Source of the DNA: Cryobacterium sp. SO2
Lineage (GTDB): Bacteria > Actinomycetota > Actinomycetes > Actinomycetales > Microbacteriaceae
DNA: 64,000 nt
Reading direction: 5' to 3'
NCBI RefSeq assembly: GCF_026151165.2
Contig: NZ_CP117849.1
Span: forward strand, 1,736,001 to 1,800,000
How positions within the stretch are numbered: the first letter of the stretch is position 1; the number at the start of each line of letters is the position of its first letter. The position numbers and the translations under genes are program-made. Positions 24,741 through 32,862 of this stretch are shown here, piece by piece. The notes below the pieces were generated by a model, which saw only the letters and a list, made by a program, of their open reading frames with translations, did not search any database and was not told the origin of the DNA.

Positions 24741-25200
24741 GTTGGTCAAGCGTGTCGAGACCCGGCGACCTTGCTCGCGAACGTGCCCCATCTCGCGGGA
24801 TCTCGACAGGCTCGATCAGCGGATGGTGGCGCCCCGCACGTCGGTCGAGCGTGTCGACGCCGTGCTGAGCCTGTCGAAGTAGACCTCGTGAGGCGCCTGC
24901 GGAAGGTTCCGCCCCTCGTTGGTCGAGCTTGTCGAGACCTGGCGACCTTGCTCGCGAATGTGCTCCATGTCGCGGGATCTCGACAAGCTCGATCAGCGGA
25001 TGGTGGCGACCCCCGCGTTGGTCGAGCTTGTCGAGACCTGGCGACCTTGCTCGCGAATGTGCTCCATGTCGCGGGATCTCGACAAACTCGATCAGCGGAT
25101 GGTGGCGACCCCCGCGTTGGTCGAGCTTGTCGAGACCTCGGGGGACGCGTCGCGAACGTGCACCATTTCGGTGGATCTCGACAAGCTCGCTCAGCGGCTG
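24741..25200. repeat. 99-bp tandem repeats built on a GTCGAG-type inverted repeat
   Basis: Two units (24918-25016 and 25017-25115) differ at only one of 99 bases. A third (25116-25200) is truncated and diverged, and an older copy starts at 24741. Each unit carries TGGTCGAGCTTGTCGAGA and, about 45 bases later, the near-complement TCTCGACAAGCTCGATCA, so each can fold into a large stem. This fills the 497-base gap between flgE and the DUF222-HNH gene. Similar GTCGAG palindromes are common intergenic repeats in Micrococcales. Confidence 0.88.
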
Positions 25201-25204
25201 GGGC

Positions 25205-26695
25205 TTAGGTGAGTCGTGGCTGGGTGTGGCTGGGCATCTCGATGAGCTCCTGGCCGGGGTCGATGGTGGTGGGTGGTCGCAGCCAGTAGTGGCCGGTGTT
25301 CTCGAAGATTTGCCAGTGTTGGTTGTGCAGCAGGAGGTGGTGGGTGCGGCAGAGCAGGATGCCTTGGTTGATGTCGGTTCGGCCGTTGTCTCTGTGCCAG
25401 TGTTCGATGTGGTGGGCTTCGGTGAAGGCGGGTGGGCGGTCGCAGCCGGGCCATCGGCAGCCGCCGTCGCGGGCGGCGAGGGCGCGGCGTTGGGCTCGGT
25501 TGAAGAGGCGTTGTTCGTGGCCGACGTCGAGGGGCCGGCCGAGTTGGTCGAAGGTGATGTCGATGGTGCCGGAGTCGCAGATGAGGCGTTCGATGGTTTC
25601 GGGGGAGACGGGCGCGTTGTTGCCCTCGATGTAACCGTGGCCGGCCGGGGTGTGGGTGGTGAGGATTTGCACGGCGGGGCGGCGGCCGGCGAGCATCTCG
25701 TGGGGGTTGACGGTGGTGCCGGCGGTGAGGAGGTCGACGAAGCCGTCGCAGGTGATCTGGGTGGTGGTGCGGGGGTCGTTCTGGACTCGTGTGGCCCAGG
25801 CTGCGCGGTCGGTGTCGACGAAGCGCACGCCGCCTCGGCGGGGGCTGGTGAGGCTGTCGAAGGTGGCTTTGATGAATTCGCCCTGTTCCGGGGGGAAGAG
25901 GCCGTCGATGCGGACCTGGCCGGTGTCGAGGGTCCAGATGTGCAGGTAGCGGTCGTCCCAGGCTTTCTGTTCGCGCACCCGGATGCCGGCCTCGTCGAGG
26001 CTGTCGCGTGTCTGTCGGGCCCGTTTGAGGAGTTGGTCGGCGTTCAGTGATGGGGCTTCGGCGAGCAGGTCGGCTACCGCGGTCGCGAGGACCGGGCCGG
26101 TGACGACGGTGTCGATGTCGCCCAGGCCGGTGCGGAGGGCGTGGGCGGCATCGATCGAGAGGGTGCCGTCGTTCACGGCCCGGGAGATCGGCGCGTGCCA
26201 CGGCGCCGGCGGAAGCAGGGGAGCGACCAGGTCGAGGGTGTCCCCGGCCTCACGGTCCGACGCGGGGTCGAGTGCCTCGTCGACCAGCCGGCGCGCCGCT
26301 TCAGCGTCGGCGTCGGCCTGCCGGGCATCGGCTTCCTCGGTTTCGGCGAGCATCCGGCCTACGCCCACGAGCTTGCGGGACTCGACCCGGGTGCTGCCGG
26401 TCAACTTCTGGATCAGGTCCTCGGGCGAGCGGAAACCCTGCTGCTGAGCGAGCCCGTCCTGGCCCAACTCCCACCGGGAGCGCTGCGCGAGAGTCTTCGC
26501 CATCCATGCCTTACGGGTATCCAACTCATGCTGCGCCTGCGCCAAAATCCGCTGACCGGCCAGCGCCGCGGCATCCGACAAGCGGTCGTAGTCGGCGCTG
26601 CAGGAGCCCAACCGGGCCACCTCGCCCGCGGCATCCAGCAGCGCATCGTCGCCGGAAGCGGCGAACGTGTCTGCGATGCTCGACTGGATTGTCAT
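25205..26695 (-). CDS. DUF222 domain protein with C-terminal HNH nuclease motif (13E12-repeat family)
   Basis: This 496-residue protein has an all-helical DUF222 region over about residues 35-330 and a C-terminal HNH motif: CRWPGC, then HHIEHWHRDNGRTDINQGILLC, then HHLLLH. This family is multicopy in actinobacteria and includes the REP13E12 proteins of Mycobacterium. It is usually treated as a repetitive or selfish nuclease gene; true function is unknown. It is on the opposite strand to the flagellar genes around it, its 3' end abuts the 99-bp repeats, and it separates flgE from flbD, so insertion into the operon is likely. Confidence 0.9.
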   Translation of the reverse strand: MTIQSSIADTFAASGDDALLDAAGEVARLGSCSADYDRLSDAAALAGQRILAQAQHELDTRKAWMAKTLAQRSRWELGQDGLAQQQGFRSPEDLIQKLTGSTRVESRKLVGVGRMLAETEEADARQADADAEAARRLVDEALDPASDREAGDTLDLVAPLLPPAPWHAPISRAVNDGTLSIDAAHALRTGLGDIDTVVTGPVLATAVADLLAEAPSLNADQLLKRARQTRDSLDEAGIRVREQKAWDDRYLHIWTLDTGQVRIDGLFPPEQGEFIKATFDSLTSPRRGGVRFVDTDRAAWATRVQNDPRTTTQITCDGFVDLLTAGTTVNPHEMLAGRRPAVQILTTHTPAGHGYIEGNNAPVSPETIERLICDSGTIDITFDQLGRPLDVGHEQRLFNRAQRRALAARDGGCRWPGCDRPPAFTEAHHIEHWHRDNGRTDINQGILLCRTHHLLLHNQHWQIFENTGHYWLRPPTTIDPGQELIEMPSHTQPRLT

Positions 26696-26901
26696 GCCAC
26701 GAATGTAGCCCGATTACGAAGGTTTGTGTGAGGAATACTCAGCCTGTGGAGAACTTTTTTGACGTAGTCGTGAGCCGGAGGTCTCACACCGGGCCATTCC
26801 TGCCCGTGTGTTGGGTGTGCGATTCGTCTCCGCTTGATTCAGTCGATGATCTGGCATTTCGATGTCTTGCTTTCGGCAGGTGTGGCGGCTAGCTTCGCTG
26901 T

Positions 26902-27633
26902 ATGGAAGCAGGAGCGAACAGGCGCCGAGCACACCTGGAGACGGCAGTGACCCGGGGTATTCGGGCCGGGGCCATCCTCGCCGCCGGAGCCCTCTGCCTG
27001 GGTGTGGCACTCGCGCAGTTTCCGAGCCCTAGCGAGGCCAGCGACGCGGAGGTGACGTGGCGCGTGACCGAGCACGCTGGGGCGGACCTCCCCTCCGATC
27101 ACGACTCGCTCATGGCACGGGAGATCTACCCGGGCGTGACCCTCGGGGAGGTGGACTACTCGCCGGAAGAGGTGGAGTGGGCTCTGTATCAGAAGCCGCT
27201 CGGCGACGCCGCAAGTGTGATCGAGACCGAATTCGACGACGACTACGCACTCGCCTATTTCGGTCCTTCCCGCACCTTCACGATCGGCTTCACCGGCGAC
27301 GCACCGGTCGGAGCGATCACTGCGCTCGATGAGACCGGCCTGCCGTACTCCACCATCGAGGACCTGGGCTTCACCGCCGCCGAGTACCAGGCAGCCGCGA
27401 GCGCGGTGGGGAGCACGGTCACCGATGCGCTGGTCGAGGCGGATCTGATGCCTGCTGTTCTGTTCATGGTCGGGCCGGACCCCACTGAGTATCCGGGCAT
27501 GATCGTGGTGACGGTCACCGGTCCCGATGCGGCGAGCCGTCAGGCGGGGATGGCCGCCGTCGGCACGCCATCGGTCAGCGCGCCATTCGCCGTGACGGTC
27601 GTCGAGGGCGGCGAAAACATCACCGCGTTCTAG
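26902..27633 (+). CDS. Predicted exported protein of unknown function
   Basis: 243 residues from ATG 26902, or 228 from a GTG at 26947. The N-terminus has RR/R residues followed by a hydrophobic stretch (AGAILAAGALCLGVALAQF), a signal peptide or membrane anchor. The rest is acidic and soluble, with no recognised domain. The pattern DLGFTAAEYQAAASAVGSTVTDAL and the ending PFAVTVVEGG are reminiscent of pro-regions of secreted serine proteases, but no protease domain follows. It shares the interrupting block with the DUF222-HNH gene and may have been carried with it, or may be an independent cell-surface gene. Confidence 0.65.
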   Translation: MEAGANRRRAHLETAVTRGIRAGAILAAGALCLGVALAQFPSPSEASDAEVTWRVTEHAGADLPSDHDSLMAREIYPGVTLGEVDYSPEEVEWALYQKPLGDAASVIETEFDDDYALAYFGPSRTFTIGFTGDAPVGAITALDETGLPYSTIEDLGFTAAEYQAAASAVGSTVTDALVEADLMPAVLFMVGPDPTEYPGMIVVTVTGPDAASRQAGMAAVGTPSVSAPFAVTVVEGGENITAF

Positions 27634-27664
27634 CCTGCCTGCCGATCGCCCACCGGTCGCCCCC

Positions 27665-27691
27665 TAACGCAACGCAGGGAGCGGCCGACAG
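27665..27691 (+). promoter_or_regulatory. Sigma-28 type promoter for flbD-motA-motB
   Basis: TAAC (27665-27668), 15 bases, GCCGACAG (27684-27691), one base different from the other four sites in the -10 box. It lies downstream of the inserted block, so the flagellar genes after it do not depend on read-through from flgE. The leader would be about 42 bases. Confidence 0.8.
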
Positions 27692-27738
27692 TGGTTGTCG
27701 ACGGCTGCTGGAGCCGTCCGGGAACCAGGGACGGGTCC

Positions 27739-28005
27739 ATGATCGTTGTAACCAGGCTGAACGACAGTCAGTTCGCGATCAACCCTGATCTCATCGAGCG
27801 CATCCATGTCAATCCAGACACCACGCTCGTCATGGTGGATGGCGCCAAATTCATCGTGACCGAGAGCCTGGCCGAGGTGATCGAGAAGATCGCGGCCTAT
27901 CGGGCCCACGTGATCGGCCTGGCCTACAGCGCCGGAACCGACGCGGCCGACGACCCCGACACCCGACCGGACGCCGTCGTCCTCCTGCGTCCCCGGAGGA
28001 TGTAA
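27739..28005 (+). CDS. flbD: FlbD-family flagellar protein
   Basis: This 88-residue protein has the FlbD pattern: MIVVTRLNDSQFAINPDLIERI, then DTTLVMVDGAKFIVTESLAEVIEKI. FlbD is a small protein of unclear role found between flgE and motA in Gram-positive and spirochaete clusters; it should not be confused with the Caulobacter regulator of the same name. ATG 27739 follows GGGACGG; an upstream in-frame extension is in the leader. Its stop overlaps the motA ATG by one base. Confidence 0.88.
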   Translation: MIVVTRLNDSQFAINPDLIERIHVNPDTTLVMVDGAKFIVTESLAEVIEKIAAYRAHVIGLAYSAGTDAADDPDTRPDAVVLLRPRRM

Positions 28006-28823
28006 TGGATCCCGCCACCCTGATCGGCATCGTTCTCGCATTCGGCGCCCTGTTCGCGATGATCACCATCGAGGGCTCGCATGTCACCGCGATCCTGTTG
28101 CCCGCCCCCATGGTGCTGGTCTTCGGCGCCACCATCGCCGTCGGCATCGCCGGCGGCACCCTGCGCGACACCGTGCAGGCGATCAAGGCCCTCCCCGGCG
28201 CGTTCCTGGGCAAGACCACTCCGCCGCAGAAGCTGATCGACCAGGTCGTCGGCCTCGCCGAGAAGGCCCGCAGCGCCGGCCTGCTCGCGCTCGAGCAGGA
28301 GGCCGACGCCGTCTCCGACCCGTTCCTGCGCGGTGCCCTGCAGAACATCGCCGACGGCACCGACGGCGACGAGCTGCGGATGCTGCTCGAAGACGAGATC
28401 GCGACCCGCACCAAGGCCAGCCGCAACGCCGCGAAGTTCTTCACCAGCCTGGGCGGCTACGCGCCCACCGTCGGCATCATCGGCACCGTCATCTCCCTCA
28501 CCCACGTGCTCGAGAACCTGGACACCCCGTCCACCCTGGGCCCGATGATCGCCGCGGCCTTCGTCGCCACCCTGTGGGGGCTGCTGAGCGCGAACTTCCT
28601 CTGGCTGCCGATCGGCAACAGGCTCAAGCGGCTCTCCGACATCGAAGCCGAACGGATGACCCTGCTCATGGAGGGCGCCCTTGCCGTGCAGGCCGGAAGC
28701 CAGCCGCGGCTGCTCGGCGAACGGCTGCAGGCCATGGTGCCCGCGGGGTCGGCGAAGTCCGCGAAGGGGTCGAAGTCGGCCAAGGCATCAGACCCCGCCA
28801 AGCCGCTCAAGAAGGCGGCGTGA
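28005..28823 (+). CDS. motA: Flagellar stator protein MotA
   Basis: This 272-residue protein has four predicted membrane helices: two near the N-terminus (LIGIVLAFGALFAMITIEG, ILLPAPMVLVFGATIAVGIAG) and two near residues 150-210. The cytoplasmic loop has the charged EKARSAGLLALEQEA region that contacts FliG, and helix 3 has the conserved Pro in GYAPTVGIIGTVISL. With MotB it forms the ion-driven stator. A Lys/Ala-rich C-terminal tail follows the last helix. Confidence 0.95.
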   Translation: MDPATLIGIVLAFGALFAMITIEGSHVTAILLPAPMVLVFGATIAVGIAGGTLRDTVQAIKALPGAFLGKTTPPQKLIDQVVGLAEKARSAGLLALEQEADAVSDPFLRGALQNIADGTDGDELRMLLEDEIATRTKASRNAAKFFTSLGGYAPTVGIIGTVISLTHVLENLDTPSTLGPMIAAAFVATLWGLLSANFLWLPIGNRLKRLSDIEAERMTLLMEGALAVQAGSQPRLLGERLQAMVPAGSAKSAKGSKSAKASDPAKPLKKAA

Positions 28824-29755
28824 GCGCACGCGGTCGGAGCCGGCGGCGGGGCCTCGACGAGGAACACGAAGAACACGTCGACGAGCGCTGGATGGCGTCG
28901 TACATGGACATGGTCACCGTGCTGATGTGCATGTTCATCGTGCTCTTCGCCATGTCGACTGTCGACGAGGCCAAGTTCGTGCAGTTGAAGAACTCGCTGG
29001 CCACCGGGTTCGGCGCCGTGGACGTGGGCATGGTCGACACCGCAGAGGGCATCGTGGTGCCGCCGGACCTCGTCGACACGCCCGCGGCCGAGGACGTCGG
29101 ACTCAGCGACCTCGATCTCGCCCTGGCGGAGGTGGACAGCCTCACCGCGGTGCAGGCGGCCATGGAGGCCGCCCTCGCGGCGGCCGGCCTCGCCGATCTC
29201 GTGGACTTCACCATCGACGAACGCGGGCTCTCGGTGGGCCTGGTCGGCTCCGAAACGTTTTTCGAACCCAACGTGGCGACCCTCAGCACGCAGGCCGTGT
29301 CGGTTCTCGACACCATCGGACCGATCCTGGCCGGAACCGGGCGGGAGGTGTCGGTGGAGGGACACGCCGACCGGCACGGGGTGACCATCAACTACCCGAC
29401 CGACTGGGAGCTCTCCAGCGCCAGGGCCACCCAGGTGCTGCGGCACCTTGTGGAGCGCACCGGTGTGGCCCAGGAACGCATCGGCGCGATCGGCTACGGC
29501 TCGGCCCGTCCGGTGGATCAGGGCGACGACCTCGCTGCCATGGCCCGTAACCGCCGGGTCGACGTGGTGCTGCTGTCCAACCAGCCCGACAGCGTGCGGG
29601 CGTTGATCCCGTCGGTGCTGGACGGCACCGCAGTGCAGGAGACCCCGGCGCCGGTGCAAACCGATCCGGGGGAGACGACCCCGGCAGAGACGACTCCGGC
29701 AGACACGACCCCGGCAGACACGACTCCGGCGGGCACGGTGAGCACCGGGCACTGA
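28820..29755 (+). CDS. motB: Flagellar stator protein MotB
   Basis: This 311-residue protein has a charged N-terminus, one membrane helix (MASYMDMVTVLMCMFIVLFAMS, about residues 25-46) with the essential Asp near residue 30, and an OmpA-like peptidoglycan-binding domain (SVEGHADRHG, LSSARATQVLRHLVER, IGYGSARPV). The GTG at 28820 overlaps the motA stop. The C-terminus ends in a TTPAE/TTPAD repeat of about 25 residues, beyond the usual end of the domain. Asp in this setting is common to proton-driven stators, but the ion cannot be settled here. Confidence 0.93.
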   Translation: MSARGRSRRRGLDEEHEEHVDERWMASYMDMVTVLMCMFIVLFAMSTVDEAKFVQLKNSLATGFGAVDVGMVDTAEGIVVPPDLVDTPAAEDVGLSDLDLALAEVDSLTAVQAAMEAALAAAGLADLVDFTIDERGLSVGLVGSETFFEPNVATLSTQAVSVLDTIGPILAGTGREVSVEGHADRHGVTINYPTDWELSSARATQVLRHLVERTGVAQERIGAIGYGSARPVDQGDDLAAMARNRRVDVVLLSNQPDSVRALIPSVLDGTAVQETPAPVQTDPGETTPAETTPADTTPADTTPAGTVSTGH

Positions 29756-29805
29756 GCCACCAACCGGCCCGATCGATTCCCACCGGATTGATTCGGCCGC
29801 GCCGC

Positions 29806-29832
29806 TAACATCCGCTCGCAACCGGCCGATAG
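29806..29832 (+). promoter_or_regulatory. Sigma-28 type promoter for the fliM-to-csrA operon
   Basis: TAAC (29806-29809), 15 bases, GCCGATAG (29825-29832). The predicted start of transcription, 6-8 bases on, is within a base or two of the GTG at 29841, so fliM may be translated from a leaderless or nearly leaderless mRNA. Confidence 0.85.
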
Positions 29833-29840
29833 TGCCAGTC

Positions 29841-30749
29841 GTGACGGTCCAGGAACACATCAGCACCGGCGTGCCCGGAAAACCGGCGCGCACGGTGGAG
29901 GTCTATGACTTCAGCCGCCCGACGACGCTGGCCCGCGACCACGCCCGCGTGCTCGAGCTGGCGTTCGAGACCTTCGCCCGGCAGTGGGGCACCCAGCTGA
30001 CCGCCCAGGTTCGGGTGATCTCCCAGGTCACCTGCGAGCAGGTGCTCATGTGCGGCTACGACGAGTACGCCGCGTCCCTCCCGGCGACCACCACCATGGT
30101 GCTGTGCGCCCTCGAGGGGCTCGACGCGCAGGCCGTCATCCAGTTCCCGTCGGCCGCTGCGCTGTCCTGGGTCACCCACATGCTCGGTGGTACCGGCACC
30201 CCCGCACCGCCTGAGCGCCCGTTCACGCAGATCGAACAGGCCCTGGTGCGCCGGCTGATGGACGACGCGCTCGAAGACCTGCGCTACTCGCTGGGAGGCC
30301 TGCTCACCCTGCCCATCGCGGTCGGCGGCATCCAGTACAACTCCCAGTTCGCGCAGGCGGCGGCGACCGCCGACCTCATGATCGTGGCGACCTTCGTGAT
30401 CAGGGTGGGCGACAACACCACCGCCGCCACCCTCGCCGTGCCGGCCGAGGCATTGCTGCCCCAGCTGGGCGAGCCCGGTCCCGTGCCCTCGCCGATCCCG
30501 GCCGTCGACCTGTTGAGGGCCCAGCTCGGCTGGGTGCCCGTCGACGTGTCACTCCGGCTCACGCACGCGCGGGTGCTGCCCAGCGCCGTGCTGGCCCTGG
30601 CCGTCGGCGACGTGCTGCCGATCCCGCATCCCACCCACCGCCCGCTCGACGTCGTTGTGGATGGCCGCACCCTCGCCCGCGCTGCGGTCGGCTCCACAGG
30701 CTCCCGACTGGCCTGCATCATCATCGATACCGAGGAAAAGACGCCATGA
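29841..30749 (+). CDS. fliM: Motor switch protein FliM
   Basis: 302 residues from GTG 29841. It has YDFSRPTTLARDHARVLELAFETFARQWGTQL (FliM N-terminal motif), a CheC-like middle domain (FTQIEQALVRRLMDDALEDLRYSL) and a C-terminal SpoA/FliN-like domain (LGWVPVDVSLRLTHARVLPSAVLALAVGDVLPI). FliM is the switch protein that binds CheY-P. A GTG at 29832 would add three residues but is inside the promoter -10 box, so it was rejected. No fliL gene precedes it. Confidence 0.94.
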   Translation: MTVQEHISTGVPGKPARTVEVYDFSRPTTLARDHARVLELAFETFARQWGTQLTAQVRVISQVTCEQVLMCGYDEYAASLPATTTMVLCALEGLDAQAVIQFPSAAALSWVTHMLGGTGTPAPPERPFTQIEQALVRRLMDDALEDLRYSLGGLLTLPIAVGGIQYNSQFAQAAATADLMIVATFVIRVGDNTTAATLAVPAEALLPQLGEPGPVPSPIPAVDLLRAQLGWVPVDVSLRLTHARVLPSAVLALAVGDVLPIPHPTHRPLDVVVDGRTLARAAVGSTGSRLACIIIDTEEKTP

Positions 30750-31489
30750 CGCTTCGAAGCCCCGCGCAGTCCGCGCACGTGAACACAGGCTCCATCGACA
30801 CCAGCGCCGATGCGGCGGTGCAGGCGCTGCTCACCGTGCTGCCCACACCCAGCCTGCTCACTGCCGTGCGCAGCTCCGGTGCCTCCGCTGAGCGGTCGGG
30901 GGTGTCGCTGGCGGGTGCTGTGCTGGCATCGTTCGTCGGCGCGACCTCGGCCGACCTCGCCGTGCTGCTGGCCGACCCGGCCGCGCTCGACGCGGCAGCC
31001 GGCGCCGAGTCGGGGCTCGTCTCCCGGGACGACGTGCTGCGCCCGGCCCTCGAGCAGGCCGCGGGAACCCTGGGGCTCGGCGTGCTGGGCGACGCCAGGG
31101 TCGACGACGCCACGACGCTGTTCCACGACCAGGAGACCGTGGTCTTCGACCTGGTCGGCGACGGCGTCACCGTGGGCTGGTTCGCGATCAGGTTGCGCCG
31201 CAGCACCGCAGCGGCTCAGCGCTCCGATCAGGCCGTGATGGGCAACCTGGGCCGTATCAACAGCGTGGAGATGGCTCTCACGGTAGAGATCGGTCGCACC
31301 CGTATGACTGTGCGCGATGTCCTCGCCCTCGAACCCGGCGCCGTCGTCGAACTCGACCGCTCGGTCGGCTCGCCCGCCGACATCCTCCTCAACGGCCGCC
31401 TGATCGCCCACGGCGAGATCGTCGTCGTCGACCAGGACTACGCCGTGCGCATCACCCAGATCCTCGACGTCGCCGAGAGCCTGACCTAG
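30746..31489 (+). CDS. fliN: Motor switch protein FliN
   Basis: This 247-residue protein has a C-terminal SpoA domain of about 75 residues with the FliN signature (LGRINSVEMALTVEIGRTRMTVRDVLALEPGAVVELDRSVG, LNGRLIAHGEIVVVDQDYAVRITQI). The N-terminal ~165 residues form a separate domain, as in FliY-like switch proteins, but no clear CheC phosphatase motif was recognised. It overlaps fliM by 4 bases. Confidence 0.92.
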   Translation: MTLRSPAQSAHVNTGSIDTSADAAVQALLTVLPTPSLLTAVRSSGASAERSGVSLAGAVLASFVGATSADLAVLLADPAALDAAAGAESGLVSRDDVLRPALEQAAGTLGLGVLGDARVDDATTLFHDQETVVFDLVGDGVTVGWFAIRLRRSTAAAQRSDQAVMGNLGRINSVEMALTVEIGRTRMTVRDVLALEPGAVVELDRSVGSPADILLNGRLIAHGEIVVVDQDYAVRITQILDVAESLT

Positions 31490-31957
31490 GTGGACGCCGT
31501 CGTCGTGGTCCTCAGAGTGGTGCTGTCCCTGGCCGTCGTGCTCGGGCTGCTCTGGGTGCTGCAACGACGCCTGGGCCGCGGCTCCGGCGCCCGGGCCACG
31601 AACGTGGTCACGGTCGTGGGCCGTCAGGGGCTCGGCCAGAAGGCATCCGTTGTGGTGGTGGATGTCGACGGTCGCCGCTTCGTGCTCGGCGTCACCGAGC
31701 AGTCCATCAGCGTGCTGCACGGCAGCGAGCCGGCACCCGCCGCCCTCGCCGCCGTGCCCGCGACCTCGGCGACGGCCTTCGAACGCTCCCTGCACGCCGC
31801 GACGACCGGCGACGACGTCACTGCGCAGTCAGAGCCGGAGCCGCCGCTGGCGTTCCGGCCGCGCCGGGACCGCAGCCACCCGCCGCGCCTGGCCGGATCG
31901 ATCCTGTCACCGTCCACCTGGCAGCAGACCGCCGCGATGCTGCGGCAGGGCCGGTGA
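31490..31957 (+). CDS. fliO: Flagellar export apparatus protein FliO
   Basis: This 155-residue protein has one N-terminal membrane helix (VVVVLRVVLSLAVVLGLLWVLQRR) and a short cytoplasmic FliO domain (VVGRQGLGQKASVVVVDVDGRRFVLGVTEQSISVLH). It helps assemble FliP. The GTG at 31490 directly follows the fliN stop. Its end overlaps fliP by 4 bases. Confidence 0.9.
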   Translation: MDAVVVVLRVVLSLAVVLGLLWVLQRRLGRGSGARATNVVTVVGRQGLGQKASVVVVDVDGRRFVLGVTEQSISVLHGSEPAPAALAAVPATSATAFERSLHAATTGDDVTAQSEPEPPLAFRPRRDRSHPPRLAGSILSPSTWQQTAAMLRQGR

Positions 31958-32862
31958 CCGCCGCCCTCGCTTCCCCGGACCGGCCCGGCCCGCTCGGCCA
32001 ACGGAGCCCGGCGGCGGCCAGTGAACGGCGCCGCCGGGTGGCGCGCCTGGTGCTGATGGCGGCGCTCGTCCTGGTCATCGTGGCGGCCCTGGTGCTGCTG
32101 GTCTCCTCCGCGAGCCACGCCACCGCGCTCGCGCCCACCGAGCCGATCGCTCCCACCGACCCCGCAACGCCCACCCCTGCGGCCACTCCGGGCACCGGGC
32201 TGACCGTGGAGATCAACGGGCCGGATGGCGCCCCGTCGTCGGCGATCGTGACCCTGATCGGCATCACCCTGCTGTCGGTGGCGCCGGCGCTGCTGCTGAT
32301 GATGACCTCGTTCACAAAGATCTTCGTGGTGCTCGCGATGACCCGCAACGCCCTCGCGCTGCCGTCGATCCCGCCCAACCAGGTCCTCGCGGGCCTGGCC
32401 CTGTTCCTGTCGCTGTTCATCATGGCGCCCGTGCTCACCGACATCAACACCGATGCCCTGCAGCCCTACCTCAACGGCACGATGACCTTCGACGACGCCG
32501 TGAACACGGGGTCGGAGCCTCTGCGCACCTTCATGCTCGCGCACACCAGGGAGGAAGACCTCGCCCTGATGGTGCGCGCCTCCGACCAGCCCAACCCGGC
32601 CAACCCCGCCGCGGTGTCGCTGCTCACCCTGATCCCCGCCTTCATGATCTCCGAACTGCGTGCCGCGTTCATCATCGGCTTCGTGATCTTCATCCCGTTC
32701 CTGGTGATCGACCTCGTCGTCTCCGCGGCGCTGATGTCGATGGGCATGATGATGCTGCCGCCGGTGATGATCTCGCTGCCGTTCAAGATCCTGCTGTTCA
32801 TCCTCGTCGACGGCTGGGGCTTGATCATCACGACCCTGGTCAACAGTTATCGGGGTGGCTGA
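31954..32862 (+). CDS. fliP: Flagellar export gate protein FliP
   Basis: This 302-residue protein has a cytoplasmic Arg-rich start, a hydrophobic signal-like helix (about residues 31-50), a short linker, and the FliP core: LLMMTSFTKIFVVLAMTRNALALPSIPPNQVLAGLALFL, a periplasmic segment, and LLTLIPAFMISELRAAFIIGFVIFIPFLVIDLVVS. FliP forms the export gate with FliQ and FliR. It overlaps fliQ by one base. Confidence 0.96.
   Translation: MTAALASPDRPGPLGQRSPAAASERRRRVARLVLMAALVLVIVAALVLLVSSASHATALAPTEPIAPTDPATPTPAATPGTGLTVEINGPDGAPSSAIVTLIGITLLSVAPALLLMMTSFTKIFVVLAMTRNALALPSIPPNQVLAGLALFLSLFIMAPVLTDINTDALQPYLNGTMTFDDAVNTGSEPLRTFMLAHTREEDLALMVRASDQPNPANPAAVSLLTLIPAFMISELRAAFIIGFVIFIPFLVIDLVVSAALMSMGMMMLPPVMISLPFKILLFILVDGWGLIITTLVNSYRGG

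Noticed and set aside
24741..25200. CRISPR-like array
   Set aside because: The 99-bp units are contiguous and near-identical along their whole length, with no short direct repeat separated by unique spacers and no cas genes.
24717..25208. Open frames of up to 163 codons across the 99-bp repeats
   Set aside because: The frame stays open because the repeat length is a multiple of three. There is no ribosome binding site, no codon-usage signal and no known family, so it is repeat DNA.
29832..29840. GTG at 29832 as the start of fliM
   Set aside because: It lies at the last base of the sigma-28 -10 box, so a transcript from that promoter would not contain it.
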